A program made the position numbers and the translations under genes. Positions 23,057-32,036 of a stretch of 47,793 nucleotides of DNA are shown here, one piece after another (the stretch's first letter is position 1; each line of letters starts with the position of its first letter). Below the pieces are notes generated by a model. It worked only from the letters and a program-made list of their open reading frames with translations, had not been told where the DNA came from and searched no databases. The stretch lies in assembly GCA_964444795.1 (NCBI GenBank), contig CAYUIQ010000035.1, forward strand, positions 1 through 47,793. The letters run 5' to 3'. Source of the DNA: JABMRP01 sp964444795. GTDB taxonomy: Bacteria; Planctomycetota; Planctomycetia; Pirellulales; Thermoguttaceae.

Positions 23057-25753
23057 TCAGGGCAGTTCGTCGGTGCCGATGACGCGGTGCGGAGTCAGTG
23101 TGACGGGTCCCAGCAGGCCGGAGGGTTTTGGAGCCCACCCCGACGCGTCGAAGGGCTTGTACATGTGGTCGACCAAATTGATGTCGTGGAACTTCTTCCA
23201 GTCGACGCCGCGCCGGTCCAGGTCGCGAATCCGGTTGGCCGAGAGGTTGGTCACTTCGATGGCCAGTTCGTTGCTGCCCGGTTTGATCAGCCCGGTCACG
23301 TCGAGACGAAACGGCTGGGCAACCACGACACCCGCCGGCTTGCCGCCCACCCACACTCGGGCGGTTTCCCGCACGTCGCCCAGGTCGAGAATCCAGCCGT
23401 CGGCAGTCCCCTCGGCCAAGTTCACGGTCATCGTGTATCGCGCGGCACCGGCAAACCGGCCGGCCTCCTCGTCGCCGAGTTCCGTCCAGCATTTCAGTTC
23501 TTCGGTGGAGAGTTCTTTCGGCAGAACCGGGCCGCCTTCGACAAACTCGACTCGCCACGTTCCTTCGATCGCGATAGGCTTGCCCGACGGTTTCCTGATC
23601 GGCCAGACGGGGCCGTCGACCTTCTTGTCGGAAAACGCGCGCAGCACGCGGGTTTCGCCGGGCTGCATCCGCAGATAGACTTGGGCCTCGTCGTTTTCGA
23701 TTCGGGTCGGAGCGACGCCCGTGCGAGCGGTCATCGGATCCATCAGCACGGCCGTTCGGAAAGACGAGGCCAACGGTATCCACGCGCCGACCGGCTTGGC
23801 CGAATGGTTGGCGATGAAATACGATACGTGCGACGGGCTCTTGCGGCGGATGAACTGCAAGCCATGATCGACCAGCGGCTCTCGGGCGATTTCCGCGAGG
23901 TGCAGCAGGCTCTCGATATCGGCACCGACCATCAGCCTTCCGCCGCCCACCGTCGCCACACCGCGGGCATCCAGCGAGAGCCCGCCCAGCAGTTCGCCGA
24001 GACGTTCCTTTCGCTGGGCATGGTCGAGCCAGCCCGGGACATCTTGCGGCAGCCCCTTCCAGATCAGTACGGTTGCACCGGACTGGGCCAAGCCGAGCAA
24101 GTGTCGAGCGGTTTCGAGTGTCATGCAGTCGGCCGCGGGCACGAGGATGGTGCGATACTCGTTGCCACCTTCGGTGCGGAGCGAGCCGCTCGGGCAACGG
24201 GTCTGGAGCAACTGCCGATCCGAAATGAAATCGAACGTGTAGCCACGGTCGCTCATCCAGCGGCCGGCTTCGCCACATGCGGCCTTCTCGATCCAATCGG
24301 GATGATGCACCGAGAACCGCTGCTCCCGGCTGCCGCCGCTCATCCAGAGGTCATGTACGGGCCAGTAGAGCAACACGTCGTTGTGCGGACGCCCCCCCTG
24401 CAGCACGCTCTGGCAGCGCGTGATATAGGCGTTGAGAACGGGGAGATCGCGGAAGATCGAATTGCGGGCGTTGGCCTGGGTCGATGCGTAAAACAGCCAT
24501 CCCGGCCAGGACGCCTTCTTCGGGGTGTAGCAGATACCGTGGTAGTAGATACAGTTGATGCCGCACAGCAGCAACTTGTCCGACTCCGCCTTGATGTGGG
24601 CCGGGGCCGTGTGGAAGTGATTCCGCAGCCAGGTGAAGCTCTCGGAAATCACCACGCCCCGGCCGGCGACGTGCGCGGCGGAGGAAGCGAATCGGTTGAC
24701 CGGGTCGCTCTGCCGATCCGGACGGATCCACTTCGGATCGCGACGGTAACCGGGGATGTCGAACTTCGACGCCCCGAACACCTCCGTCTCGGGGATTTCG
24801 GCCGCGGCGTACATGTCGAGCAGGTTGGCCGGCGCGCCGTGCGCCTGCATCCGCAAGCCGCTGCCCCGCTCCTTACCCCAGCCGACGATCTGCTCGACTC
24901 GTCCGATGAGCACGTCGGAGAGCGTCGCCCGGTAGTCGCAGACGACTCGCCTTACGTGGTCCGGATCGCCGCGGCCGGCCAGCGCGTCGGCATGCTCTTC
25001 CAGCGAGTAACCGCGCAACTGCCGGAACGATTCGAGAAACTCCGGGCACCAGTTGCCCGGGTTCTCGAACGAGTCGTAGTAAAATGCCCGCGGCGGGCTG
25101 CCGCGTCCTTCGGCAAATTGCCGGCCGATCCGGTCGAGGTGAAATGCGACCGCGGCTTTCGAGTAGGGATTGATTGCCAGTCCCGTGCCACCGGGGCCGG
25201 CCCGTTTCACTTTGGCGCCGTTTGGCCGGGCCACGATCCGGCTGTTCTCGACGGCGAACGTCTGCTCGCCATGCTCCGCGGTCACGTGCGGTCCGCCCAT
25301 CCGCCAGCCGGAACTGGGCGTCAGATCGATGTTCATTCCCAGCCGCTTCGCTTCGGCCACCGCGTGGTTGTACATTTCGAACCACTCCGGCGAGAAGATG
25401 TCGATGAACCGATCTTCCTCGCCGCGGACCCCGTAGATACCGACGATCCCCATGTTACCCCAACCCGCCTCGCGGTAGGTTTCGAGGTTCCAGGTCAGGT
25501 CCTCTTTGGTCACCGCGCCACCGGGCCACCACCAGTAGGTCCCGGGGCGGCACTCTGCCCGCACTTCCGGCCAGCCCATCGCGCCTCCCTCACCCTCTGC
25601 CGGGAGAAAGGCGTCCGGCGGGGTCCACGACGGTGTGGCTGCCGCGTAGTCCCCGATCGGGTCGTGAGACTCGTCCGCGGCCGACCATGCCGGGCCGAGC
25701 AACCAAGCGAATGCCACGAAGGTCAACGTCCATCCCCAATGGCGTTTACTCAT
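23057..25753 (-). CDS. Secreted GH106-like glycosyl hydrolase
   Basis: An 898-residue exported enzyme resembling family GH106 alpha-L-rhamnosidases and their uncharacterised relatives. A signal peptide (LTFVAFAWLLGPAWSA) is followed by the hallmark start RPGTYWWWPGGAVTKEDLTW and AGWGNMGIVGIYGVRGEED. A long catalytic region runs to about 600. A C-terminal jelly roll (DLGDVRETARVWVGGKPAGV) contains the family tail LSANRIRDLDRRGVDWKKFH. The start ATG 25753 has AAGG upstream. It follows the beta-helix gene by 59 bp. It probably removes terminal deoxy-sugars from a complex plant- or algal-type glycan; linkage and sugar cannot be read from the sequence. Confidence 0.8.
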   Translation of the reverse strand: MSKRHWGWTLTFVAFAWLLGPAWSAADESHDPIGDYAAATPSWTPPDAFLPAEGEGGAMGWPEVRAECRPGTYWWWPGGAVTKEDLTWNLETYREAGWGNMGIVGIYGVRGEEDRFIDIFSPEWFEMYNHAVAEAKRLGMNIDLTPSSGWRMGGPHVTAEHGEQTFAVENSRIVARPNGAKVKRAGPGGTGLAINPYSKAAVAFHLDRIGRQFAEGRGSPPRAFYYDSFENPGNWCPEFLESFRQLRGYSLEEHADALAGRGDPDHVRRVVCDYRATLSDVLIGRVEQIVGWGKERGSGLRMQAHGAPANLLDMYAAAEIPETEVFGASKFDIPGYRRDPKWIRPDRQSDPVNRFASSAAHVAGRGVVISESFTWLRNHFHTAPAHIKAESDKLLLCGINCIYYHGICYTPKKASWPGWLFYASTQANARNSIFRDLPVLNAYITRCQSVLQGGRPHNDVLLYWPVHDLWMSGGSREQRFSVHHPDWIEKAACGEAGRWMSDRGYTFDFISDRQLLQTRCPSGSLRTEGGNEYRTILVPAADCMTLETARHLLGLAQSGATVLIWKGLPQDVPGWLDHAQRKERLGELLGGLSLDARGVATVGGGRLMVGADIESLLHLAEIAREPLVDHGLQFIRRKSPSHVSYFIANHSAKPVGAWIPLASSFRTAVLMDPMTARTGVAPTRIENDEAQVYLRMQPGETRVLRAFSDKKVDGPVWPIRKPSGKPIAIEGTWRVEFVEGGPVLPKELSTEELKCWTELGDEEAGRFAGAARYTMTVNLAEGTADGWILDLGDVRETARVWVGGKPAGVVVAQPFRLDVTGLIKPGSNELAIEVTNLSANRIRDLDRRGVDWKKFHDINLVDHMYKPFDASGWAPKPSGLLGPVTLTPHRVIGTDELP

Positions 25754-25812
25754 GGGAGAGCCTTTCTGGTTCTCGATGTTGCCGTGCCACGCATGGAAGC
25801 TGGCGGTCCGAA

Positions 25813-27585
25813 TTACTTCTCGGCAAACCTCGTGCGATACTCGGGCTCCGGACCGGCCGCGGCAATGATCGCTTTGCCCGACTGCTTCACCTGATCCGCT
25901 TCACCGAAATGGTTGTCTCGCCAGGTGTGCCATTGTTTGGAGCACTGATTGAACCGGACCGCCTCGGCCGCCGTGTCGTGGATCACGTTCCGCTCGAATA
26001 AGAACCCTTTGCTCCCCTCGTCGATGAACATCCCGTTGTTGGGGGCCCCTTGCGCAAATTGGCTGCGACGCGCGTCATGAAAATGGTTGCCCCGGATGAT
26101 CGTGCCGGGCTGGAAACCGAGCGTGTAGAGGCAGCCGCCGTCGCAGAGGCGATTCATGACGTCGAATACGTGATTATTCTCGACGAGGTTCTCCTTGCAA
26201 GGGGTTGGATTGGGGTTCCACTGCCATCCGACCGAAATCCCGCTGTAAGGCAGGTCGTGTACCAGATTGTGTGAAATGACCGATCGTTGCGTGAACCCAA
26301 GCCAGATGCCCGTCGCTCCGTAGTACTCGACGCCGCACGCGTGGACATGATTGTTGCTGACCCGATTGTCCTTGGGAACTTCCTCCTCGGACCGGGGACC
26401 GCCCAGCATGACGCCGTTGCCGCTGATGTCGTGGATATCGTTACCCTGGATGAGAATGTCGCGGCAACCGGTGACCAAGGCGATGCCACAGCCGCCCAGA
26501 TGGGCCAACTCGCCGTCTTCGATGCTCGACCCTTCGACGTAATCGAAGCGAACGGCCGCGGGCACGCGGGACCAGGGCTGGCTCCAGTTCTTCCCCCGTG
26601 TACAGTGACAGGCCTGGATGCCCATGTAACCACCCTCGGGCAATTGACAATCGGAATGCTGGAACGATAGGCCGCGAAAATGGAGATTGCGGATCGGGTT
26701 CTCGGGCGTTCCCTTGATCTCGACCAGCCGCCCGAGCACAGGCGCGATCACCTCGGCGGTTCTCATGTCCTCACCGGCACGCGGCAGATAGCTCAAGACG
26801 CCGGTTCGCCGGTCGAGATACCACTCGCCGGGAGCATCGAGCAGGTCGATCGAGTTCTCAAAGTAACACCAACGTCCGGCACGAGGACGGATCGCGTCGT
26901 GCCCGACCGCGTGTGGCGGCTTCAACACGACGATACCGGTCGCCGCATCGATGCTCTCGATCGGTAGCCGATTGACGGCCCAATTGCCGGCCACCATGAT
27001 TTCCATATCCTGGGCGTTTTGCCAATTGCCGAGCGACGCCGGGTCGAGCCCGAGCGTATATCGCTTGAGGTCCTCGGACAGATTGGCCGAGGTGAGCTTG
27101 AGGCACGGGTTTTCGGCGCCGGGATTGGGAGTGCGAGCCCGTTGTGCCCGACGCCCGCCCAGGTAGAGATGGCGAAATTTCCAGCCCTCCTTTACGCCGG
27201 GCACCTCGGTCGAGTAGACTCCGCCGGCGCCGGCCTTCCAGCCGGTGATCGTGCGGCCTCCGCTGATGACGACTTCCTCGCCCGGACTGGCTGCGTAGGT
27301 CACGGCATATTCGTCGGTTCCCGAGTCTTGGGGACCGAAGGCAAGGGTCTTTTCGATTCGATAGGTCCCGCCGCGGATCAGTACGGTCAGATCGGAGTCC
27401 AATCCGGCGGCAATTCGCCCACGGACCGCCTCTTGCGCCTTGGCCACCGTGGCAAACGGCTTCTCGGATGTGCCCGGATTGGTGTCGCTGCCATCGGTGG
27501 CCACGCTAAAAACCACTTCGTTTCCCTGGACAAGGCCGATCGAACCGGCCGTCAGTAACAGTGCCGTCGCAAGTGCATGTTGCAT
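25813..27585 (-). CDS. Secreted right-handed parallel beta-helix protein
   Basis: A 590-residue exported protein with a signal peptide (ALATALLLTAGSIGLVQG). The pectate-lyase-like opening VATDGSDTNPGTSEKPFATV is followed by many beta-helix coils (RNLHFRGLSFQHSD, VSNNHVHACGVEYYGATGIW, SVISHNLVHDLPYSGISVGW, IIRGNHFHDARRS). This fold is used by polysaccharide lyases and glycosidases and binds long sugar chains in a groove. Catalytic residues cannot be named. The start ATG 27585 has AAAGGAG upstream. It lies in the minus-strand glycan operon between the double sulfatase and the GH106-like gene. Confidence 0.86.
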   Translation of the reverse strand: MQHALATALLLTAGSIGLVQGNEVVFSVATDGSDTNPGTSEKPFATVAKAQEAVRGRIAAGLDSDLTVLIRGGTYRIEKTLAFGPQDSGTDEYAVTYAASPGEEVVISGGRTITGWKAGAGGVYSTEVPGVKEGWKFRHLYLGGRRAQRARTPNPGAENPCLKLTSANLSEDLKRYTLGLDPASLGNWQNAQDMEIMVAGNWAVNRLPIESIDAATGIVVLKPPHAVGHDAIRPRAGRWCYFENSIDLLDAPGEWYLDRRTGVLSYLPRAGEDMRTAEVIAPVLGRLVEIKGTPENPIRNLHFRGLSFQHSDCQLPEGGYMGIQACHCTRGKNWSQPWSRVPAAVRFDYVEGSSIEDGELAHLGGCGIALVTGCRDILIQGNDIHDISGNGVMLGGPRSEEEVPKDNRVSNNHVHACGVEYYGATGIWLGFTQRSVISHNLVHDLPYSGISVGWQWNPNPTPCKENLVENNHVFDVMNRLCDGGCLYTLGFQPGTIIRGNHFHDARRSQFAQGAPNNGMFIDEGSKGFLFERNVIHDTAAEAVRFNQCSKQWHTWRDNHFGEADQVKQSGKAIIAAAGPEPEYRTRFAEK

Positions 27586-27612
27586 CGCAGCATTCTCCTT
27601 TCGCGATCCGAA

Positions 27613-27740
27613 CTATCGCTTCACGTCGAAACAGTACAGATTGTCGTCGTAACGGAGGTGGAGGCGTCCGCCGGTGACTACCGGATGAGCCCTTTCCCAC
27701 CGCCCTTTCGTTCCACTTCTTCTCACCAGTCCTCAGGGCT
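27613..27740 (-). pseudogene. Remnant of a PQQ-type beta-propeller gene 3' end
   Basis: Minus-strand translation up to the TAG at 27613-27615 ends KGRWERAHPVVTGGRLHLRY, then DDNLYCFDVKR-stop. This is the usual C-terminus of secreted PQQ/BamB-like propellers. Just upstream, in another frame, is ALRTGEKKWNERA, the TG-x-x-x-W propeller motif, so a frameshift separates the two pieces. No body of the gene remains; the sulfatase gene stops at 27742. Confidence 0.5.
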
Positions 27741-27741
27741 T

Positions 27742-30700
27742 TTACTTCCGGGAAGATTCCGCGGCCGACTGGTTCGTGTCGTCCGTCACCGCCATTCGCG
27801 GGTCGTCGCTCTTGACGAGTTCGACCTCCAGTTGCCGGCGCAACTTCTTCGCGGTTTCCGCGTAGGTTGGATCGCCCGCAACGTTGTGCAGTTGATCGGG
27901 GTCTTTCTTGAGGTCGTATAGCTCCTCCTTCGGGTGCCGCGCGAAGGTCAGGTCGGCCACTCGCTTCACGTCGGGATCGTTGCGGTGCTGGCGCAAGAAT
28001 TGCTTCGTGGGCGACGGGTCGATGTTGTAAGAGAAGGCGCCGGGCTCCGTCGGCCAGGGTTGCTTGACGAAATCGTAGTGCGGTGACCGGCCTTTGATTT
28101 CACCGGTCGGCCATGCGGCCGGATCGAAATTGCGGATGTAGAGGAAGTCGCGGGTGCGGATGGCTCGGGCTGGGTACGGATAGACGTGTCTTTCCATGCC
28201 GGTTAACACGAAAGTCCGGGCAGGGTCGATCTGACCGGACCGGTCCGAACGGAGAATCGGCAGCAGAGATCTCCCGGTCATCGCTTCGCCGGGCTGTAGG
28301 CCGGCCGCTTCCAGAAACGTGGGTGCGAAATCGCAAAGGTTGACGAAGTCTTCGACCGTGCGATTGCCCGGCACTTTCGCGCCCCAGCGAACGGCCAAGG
28401 GAACGCGCGTACCCAGGTCGTATAGCGTGGCTTTGCAGCGGGGAAACGGCATCCCGTTGTCGCCGCTGACGACGAGAATCGTGTTGTCCAACTCTCCCAT
28501 CGTCTCCAATCGCGTCAGAATCTGGCCGACTTCGCGATCGAATCGCCGCACTTCCCAGTAGTAGTCGGCCAGATCGGTACGCACGGTGGGATGATCGGGA
28601 AGACAGGCCGGCACGCGGACGTTCTCCAGTTGGATACGGCTGTCGACACCCACTTGCCACTGGTAGGGACGGTGCGGGTCCGCGCCGCCAAACCAGAAGC
28701 AGAACGGCTCAGCGGGCCGTCGCTCCTTGATAAACGCATCGAAGGAACGAAACTGCTTGCCGAAGGAATCCCGATTGCGGAACGTGTGCTTACTGGGCCA
28801 GGCTCCCTTGCCATATCTGCCGATGCGATAACCGGCCGCCTCGAGCATCTCGGTGTAAACGTCGAATTCTTCGCGCAACGACCCGCCCAGGCTGTCACCT
28901 TCCCGGAGCCGCCAGTGATGTTGCCCGGTCAGAATGCTGAAGCGGCTGGGTGTGCAGGAAGGCGTGGAGACAAAGGCGTGCTCGAACAACACGCCTTCAC
29001 GCGCCACGCGATCGAAATTAGGCGTCTTAACGACCGGATCGCCGAGTATGCCCGCGTGTGGCCACGACCAGTCATCCGCCATGCAGAAGACGATGTTGGG
29101 TCGAGATTCCGCGGGCATGATGGTGAACGTTTGACGCCGCTTTTTCACTTCGAACGTTCTGCTGTAGCCGTCCGGTCCCTGCACGCGGAATCGATGCCCG
29201 AGGGTCGTGTTCCGCAGCATCTGCTTTCCGGGTTGGATGATGCCCTGCTTACGCTCGTCTCCATCCGTCTTGATCCAGAAGAGCGCGACCGGCACGGCGC
29301 CGCGATTTTGGAAAATGGCTTGGGGACGTCGCGGCCCGGGTGGAGTGTACTCCGGCGGTTGCGGCAAAGTCGTCCACATCCGACGGCTGAGTTCGGCGAG
29401 GAGTTCTTTGTTTTCAGAACGGCCGGCGATGTCGGTGTTTTCCAGAGGATCATTCGTGTGGTCGTACAACTCGGCGGCAACGATTTCGCGCGTGCGGCGA
29501 TCTTGCCATTCGACGTACCGATAGCGATCGGTGCGCATCGCGTAGCCCATCAGCGGAACGGAGCCATCCTGCCGGCGAAACTGGCTAAACGCCGCCTGCT
29601 TCCAAGTCTGATCCGGTTTCGACAGCAGCGGCGTCATGCTCTTGCCGTCCAGGTGCTCCGGCAAGGGCACGCCGGCCAGCTCGCAGAGCGTCGGATAGAT
29701 GTCGACGAACTCGACCAGTGCGTGGGTGGTTTGACCGTTCGCCGGGGCTCCAGGAGCACGAATGATCAACGGAACGCGGGCATCGAGTTCGTAGTTGGTC
29801 TGCTTGCACCAACTGTTATGTTCACCGAGCTTCCAGCCATGATCTCCCCACAGCACCACGACGGTGTCGTCGGCCAGTTCGAGCGATCCGAGTTCCGCAA
29901 GCAGGCGGCCGACCAGCGAGTCGATGAAACTGACGGACGCGTAATACCCGTGCTTGAGTCGCCGCTGCTGGGCTTCGGTCAGCGAGCCTTGGTCTGGCGT
30001 CGGTGTGCCGTCGAAATCCATGTAGTCCCGCAGTTCGTACATCGTGTTCATCGCGAAGCGGGGAGCATGCCGGGGAAGAAAGGGATTCGGCGCGGCGGGG
30101 ATTGCGTCCTCGTCGTAGAGTTCCCAATATTTCCGCGGCGCGACGAACGGCAGGTGCGGACGAATGAAACCAGCCGCGAGAAAAAACGGCTGCTCCTGTT
30201 TCGCCAGCCTCCGCATCGCAGCGAGGGCCTGCTGGGCGATTGCGCCGTCGATGTGTTCGTTGTCGGGAAGATCGACAATCTCCGTGGCTCGGGGCCGAAT
30301 CCGGTTGATCGCGCTGTCCGGCCGTCCTTCCGCGCGCCTTTGTTCCTTGTACGCCGCGTGCCGCTGCTTGGCTTCGTCCGACCAGAGGGAACTCTTTTTC
30401 GGCCAGCGGTGCGGTTCGCTCCACGAAGCGTTATCGGGCCATGGATTGTGAAAGATCTTTCCATACGACACGGCATAATAACCGTGCGCCTTGAACTGCC
30501 CAGGCAACGTGACGACGTCGGGAACGGTCTGACGGAACCGAGTGACGAGATCCCAGACCTTCGACGAATCCGGCCGCAGCCCGGTCATGAGACTGACCCG
30601 CGACGGATTGCAGACGGCCAACTGGCAGTAGGCACGATTGAACGTGAGTCCGCCGGCCGCCAGCGCGTCGATCTCGGGCGTTTTGATCTCTTTCACGCCG

Positions 30701-30867
30701 TAGCAGCCCAATTCCGGCCGAAGATCGTCAACGGCGATGAAAAGGATGTTCGGCTTGGAGGACGGTCCCGCGGCAGAACATACCGATAGTGGAGCGGCCA
30801 GCAGGAAGATGCTCAGGATGAGAGCCGCGAGTAGAGAGTTTCGCGAGGAGTCCGCTTTGTTTCCCAT
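27742..30867 (-). CDS. Secreted double sulfatase with central VHL-beta-like domain
   Basis: A 1041-residue exported protein made of two complete sulfatase domains. After a signal peptide (LLAALILSIFLLAAPLSVCS), domain 1 (about 38-510) has metal ligands in NILFIAVDD and the formylglycine site C86-N-P-S-R. It resembles iduronate-2-sulfatase-type enzymes. Domain 2 (about 590-1025) starts RPNIVFCMADDWSWPHAG and has its own formylglycine site C638-T-P-S-R. Between them (about 516-578), IFQNRGAVPVALFWIKTDGD and IIQPGKQMLRNTTLGHRF match the pVHL beta-domain pattern. Start: ATG 30867 with GGAG upstream, only 2 bp after the previous stop; an open frame to 31029 overlaps that gene and is not signal-like. 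It may remove two kinds of sulfate from one glycan. No sulfatase-maturating enzyme is in view. Confidence 0.88.
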   Translation of the reverse strand: MGNKADSSRNSLLAALILSIFLLAAPLSVCSAAGPSSKPNILFIAVDDLRPELGCYGVKEIKTPEIDALAAGGLTFNRAYCQLAVCNPSRVSLMTGLRPDSSKVWDLVTRFRQTVPDVVTLPGQFKAHGYYAVSYGKIFHNPWPDNASWSEPHRWPKKSSLWSDEAKQRHAAYKEQRRAEGRPDSAINRIRPRATEIVDLPDNEHIDGAIAQQALAAMRRLAKQEQPFFLAAGFIRPHLPFVAPRKYWELYDEDAIPAAPNPFLPRHAPRFAMNTMYELRDYMDFDGTPTPDQGSLTEAQQRRLKHGYYASVSFIDSLVGRLLAELGSLELADDTVVVLWGDHGWKLGEHNSWCKQTNYELDARVPLIIRAPGAPANGQTTHALVEFVDIYPTLCELAGVPLPEHLDGKSMTPLLSKPDQTWKQAAFSQFRRQDGSVPLMGYAMRTDRYRYVEWQDRRTREIVAAELYDHTNDPLENTDIAGRSENKELLAELSRRMWTTLPQPPEYTPPGPRRPQAIFQNRGAVPVALFWIKTDGDERKQGIIQPGKQMLRNTTLGHRFRVQGPDGYSRTFEVKKRRQTFTIMPAESRPNIVFCMADDWSWPHAGILGDPVVKTPNFDRVAREGVLFEHAFVSTPSCTPSRFSILTGQHHWRLREGDSLGGSLREEFDVYTEMLEAAGYRIGRYGKGAWPSKHTFRNRDSFGKQFRSFDAFIKERRPAEPFCFWFGGADPHRPYQWQVGVDSRIQLENVRVPACLPDHPTVRTDLADYYWEVRRFDREVGQILTRLETMGELDNTILVVSGDNGMPFPRCKATLYDLGTRVPLAVRWGAKVPGNRTVEDFVNLCDFAPTFLEAAGLQPGEAMTGRSLLPILRSDRSGQIDPARTFVLTGMERHVYPYPARAIRTRDFLYIRNFDPAAWPTGEIKGRSPHYDFVKQPWPTEPGAFSYNIDPSPTKQFLRQHRNDPDVKRVADLTFARHPKEELYDLKKDPDQLHNVAGDPTYAETAKKLRRQLEVELVKSDDPRMAVTDDTNQSAAESSRK

Positions 30868-30869
30868 CG

Positions 30870-31946
30870 TCACTTCTCCGGTTGCTTCAAGAGCGTTTCC
30901 AACTGGCCGCAATAGCGAATCATCCCGATCGGAGAGCGATCCGGTTTCAATCCGGACAGAGCATTTGGATCCTCCTGGATTCGCGAGGCGATGCTCCGCT
31001 TCATCTTGAGTTGCGTGGGCGAGAGCCACGGGTCCGGGTTCTCGTGGTCGGCCAATGCCGCATTGACCTTGGTTGCCTGCAAAGCCGTCAACGGGAGCAA
31101 GTGGTACGCCTTGTTGTGTGCAAGGTGGTACTGCTGGGTCGTCCGCGTGTCGGTTGGTTCATCCGTGCGAACCACGGTCAAATCGCTCTGCTTCTTCGCG
31201 ACGGCCTCGTGCTCGTCGGTGCGGGCGAAGACCGTCCGGGCACATTGGAGTTCTTTCGCTTTGGCCAGCAAATCAAGGTATGAAATCACGGTCGGATCGA
31301 ACTGGACATCGACGACTTCCTGCCGCCGGAGCATGCCGATCCGCGTGGCCAATACGCCGGGCAATTGGCCGAGCTTCTGCTCGCCAACCCAGTAGCAGTG
31401 AACTCCGAACGTGGCCCACTGTTGCTTCCGCGGGCCGTATTCAAAGGCGGCCAGTTCCAGGTACTTGGGCACGGACCGTTTGGCCTCCTTCAGCGTGAGC
31501 ATCATTCGGTTGAGCAATTCCCCGGTCGAGTAAACACCGGTCTTGCGCGGGATGATGTCCTCTCCGGCGGAATCGGAAAAACGAACCACCGGATTACTCC
31601 AGGGCCGTTCGTTGAACTGCTCCAAGATGGTCCTCTCCTTTCCCTTCACGTTGTTGCGGATCGCCAAGGGAACGAATTCACGCGACGCGTCAACCACCAG
31701 GGGGTGAGACAGTGGCCCGCAGCCGAACGATTGGCAAGTCGAGCAGCCCGGGACCTCCTGAAACAGGATGAGGATCGGCTTGCCTGTCTCCTTGGAGAGC
31801 GCCGCCGCCCGGTCGTAGTCGCTGAGCCAATCGACCTTGCCGAATTCAATCGGAGTCTGTGCTTCCGCAACGGCCGGCACGCCACCGAACGGCAGTACCA
31901 ACATAACGAGCAAACCGAGTCTTGGCAGGTATCGCGATGCACGCAT
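30870..31946 (-). CDS. VPGUxxT-family thioredoxin-like protein (Cys form) with MsrA-like region
   Basis: A 358-residue exported protein. After a signal peptide (LGLLVMLVLPFGGVPAVAEA) comes a thioredoxin-like domain with VPG-C68-S-T-C71-QSFGC76. This is the pattern of the VPGUxxT (seleno)protein family, with cysteine (codon TGC) where relatives have selenocysteine. A second region resembles methionine sulfoxide reductase A: HC184YWVGEQKLGQLPGVLATR, then EVVDVQFDPTVISYLDLL. MsrA normally has GCFWG followed by LPGV and VxYDPxxxSYxxLL. The nucleophile Cys is kept and the middle of MsrA appears shortened. The start ATG 31946 was chosen on the signal peptide; ATG 31961 is possible. It lies between two sulfatase genes, 2 bp before the double sulfatase. 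Confidence 0.75.
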   Translation of the reverse strand: MRASRYLPRLGLLVMLVLPFGGVPAVAEAQTPIEFGKVDWLSDYDRAAALSKETGKPILILFQEVPGCSTCQSFGCGPLSHPLVVDASREFVPLAIRNNVKGKERTILEQFNERPWSNPVVRFSDSAGEDIIPRKTGVYSTGELLNRMMLTLKEAKRSVPKYLELAAFEYGPRKQQWATFGVHCYWVGEQKLGQLPGVLATRIGMLRRQEVVDVQFDPTVISYLDLLAKAKELQCARTVFARTDEHEAVAKKQSDLTVVRTDEPTDTRTTQQYHLAHNKAYHLLPLTALQATKVNAALADHENPDPWLSPTQLKMKRSIASRIQEDPNALSGLKPDRSPIGMIRYCGQLETLLKQPEK

Positions 31947-32036
31947 AGCGGAGATCCCCATGCGGGTGAACAAAAGACACATTCGGAACCTCACACGGTT
32001 CGACGGTAAGGGCTCTTCTCTCTCGGCGGACATCGC

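Noticed and set aside
23036..25894. Plus-strand open frame of 952 codons opposite the GH106-like gene
   Set aside because: The minus-strand product has a signal peptide and family motifs; the plus-strand translation is Arg/His-rich shadow sequence.
28591..30789. Plus-strand open frame of 732 codons opposite the double sulfatase
   Set aside because: Antisense shadow; the sulfatase motifs and operon spacing support only the minus strand.
31720..31760. Selenocysteine codon in the VPGUxxT-like protein
   Set aside because: The codon is TGC (Cys), not TGA, and no SECIS-like hairpin was sought further.
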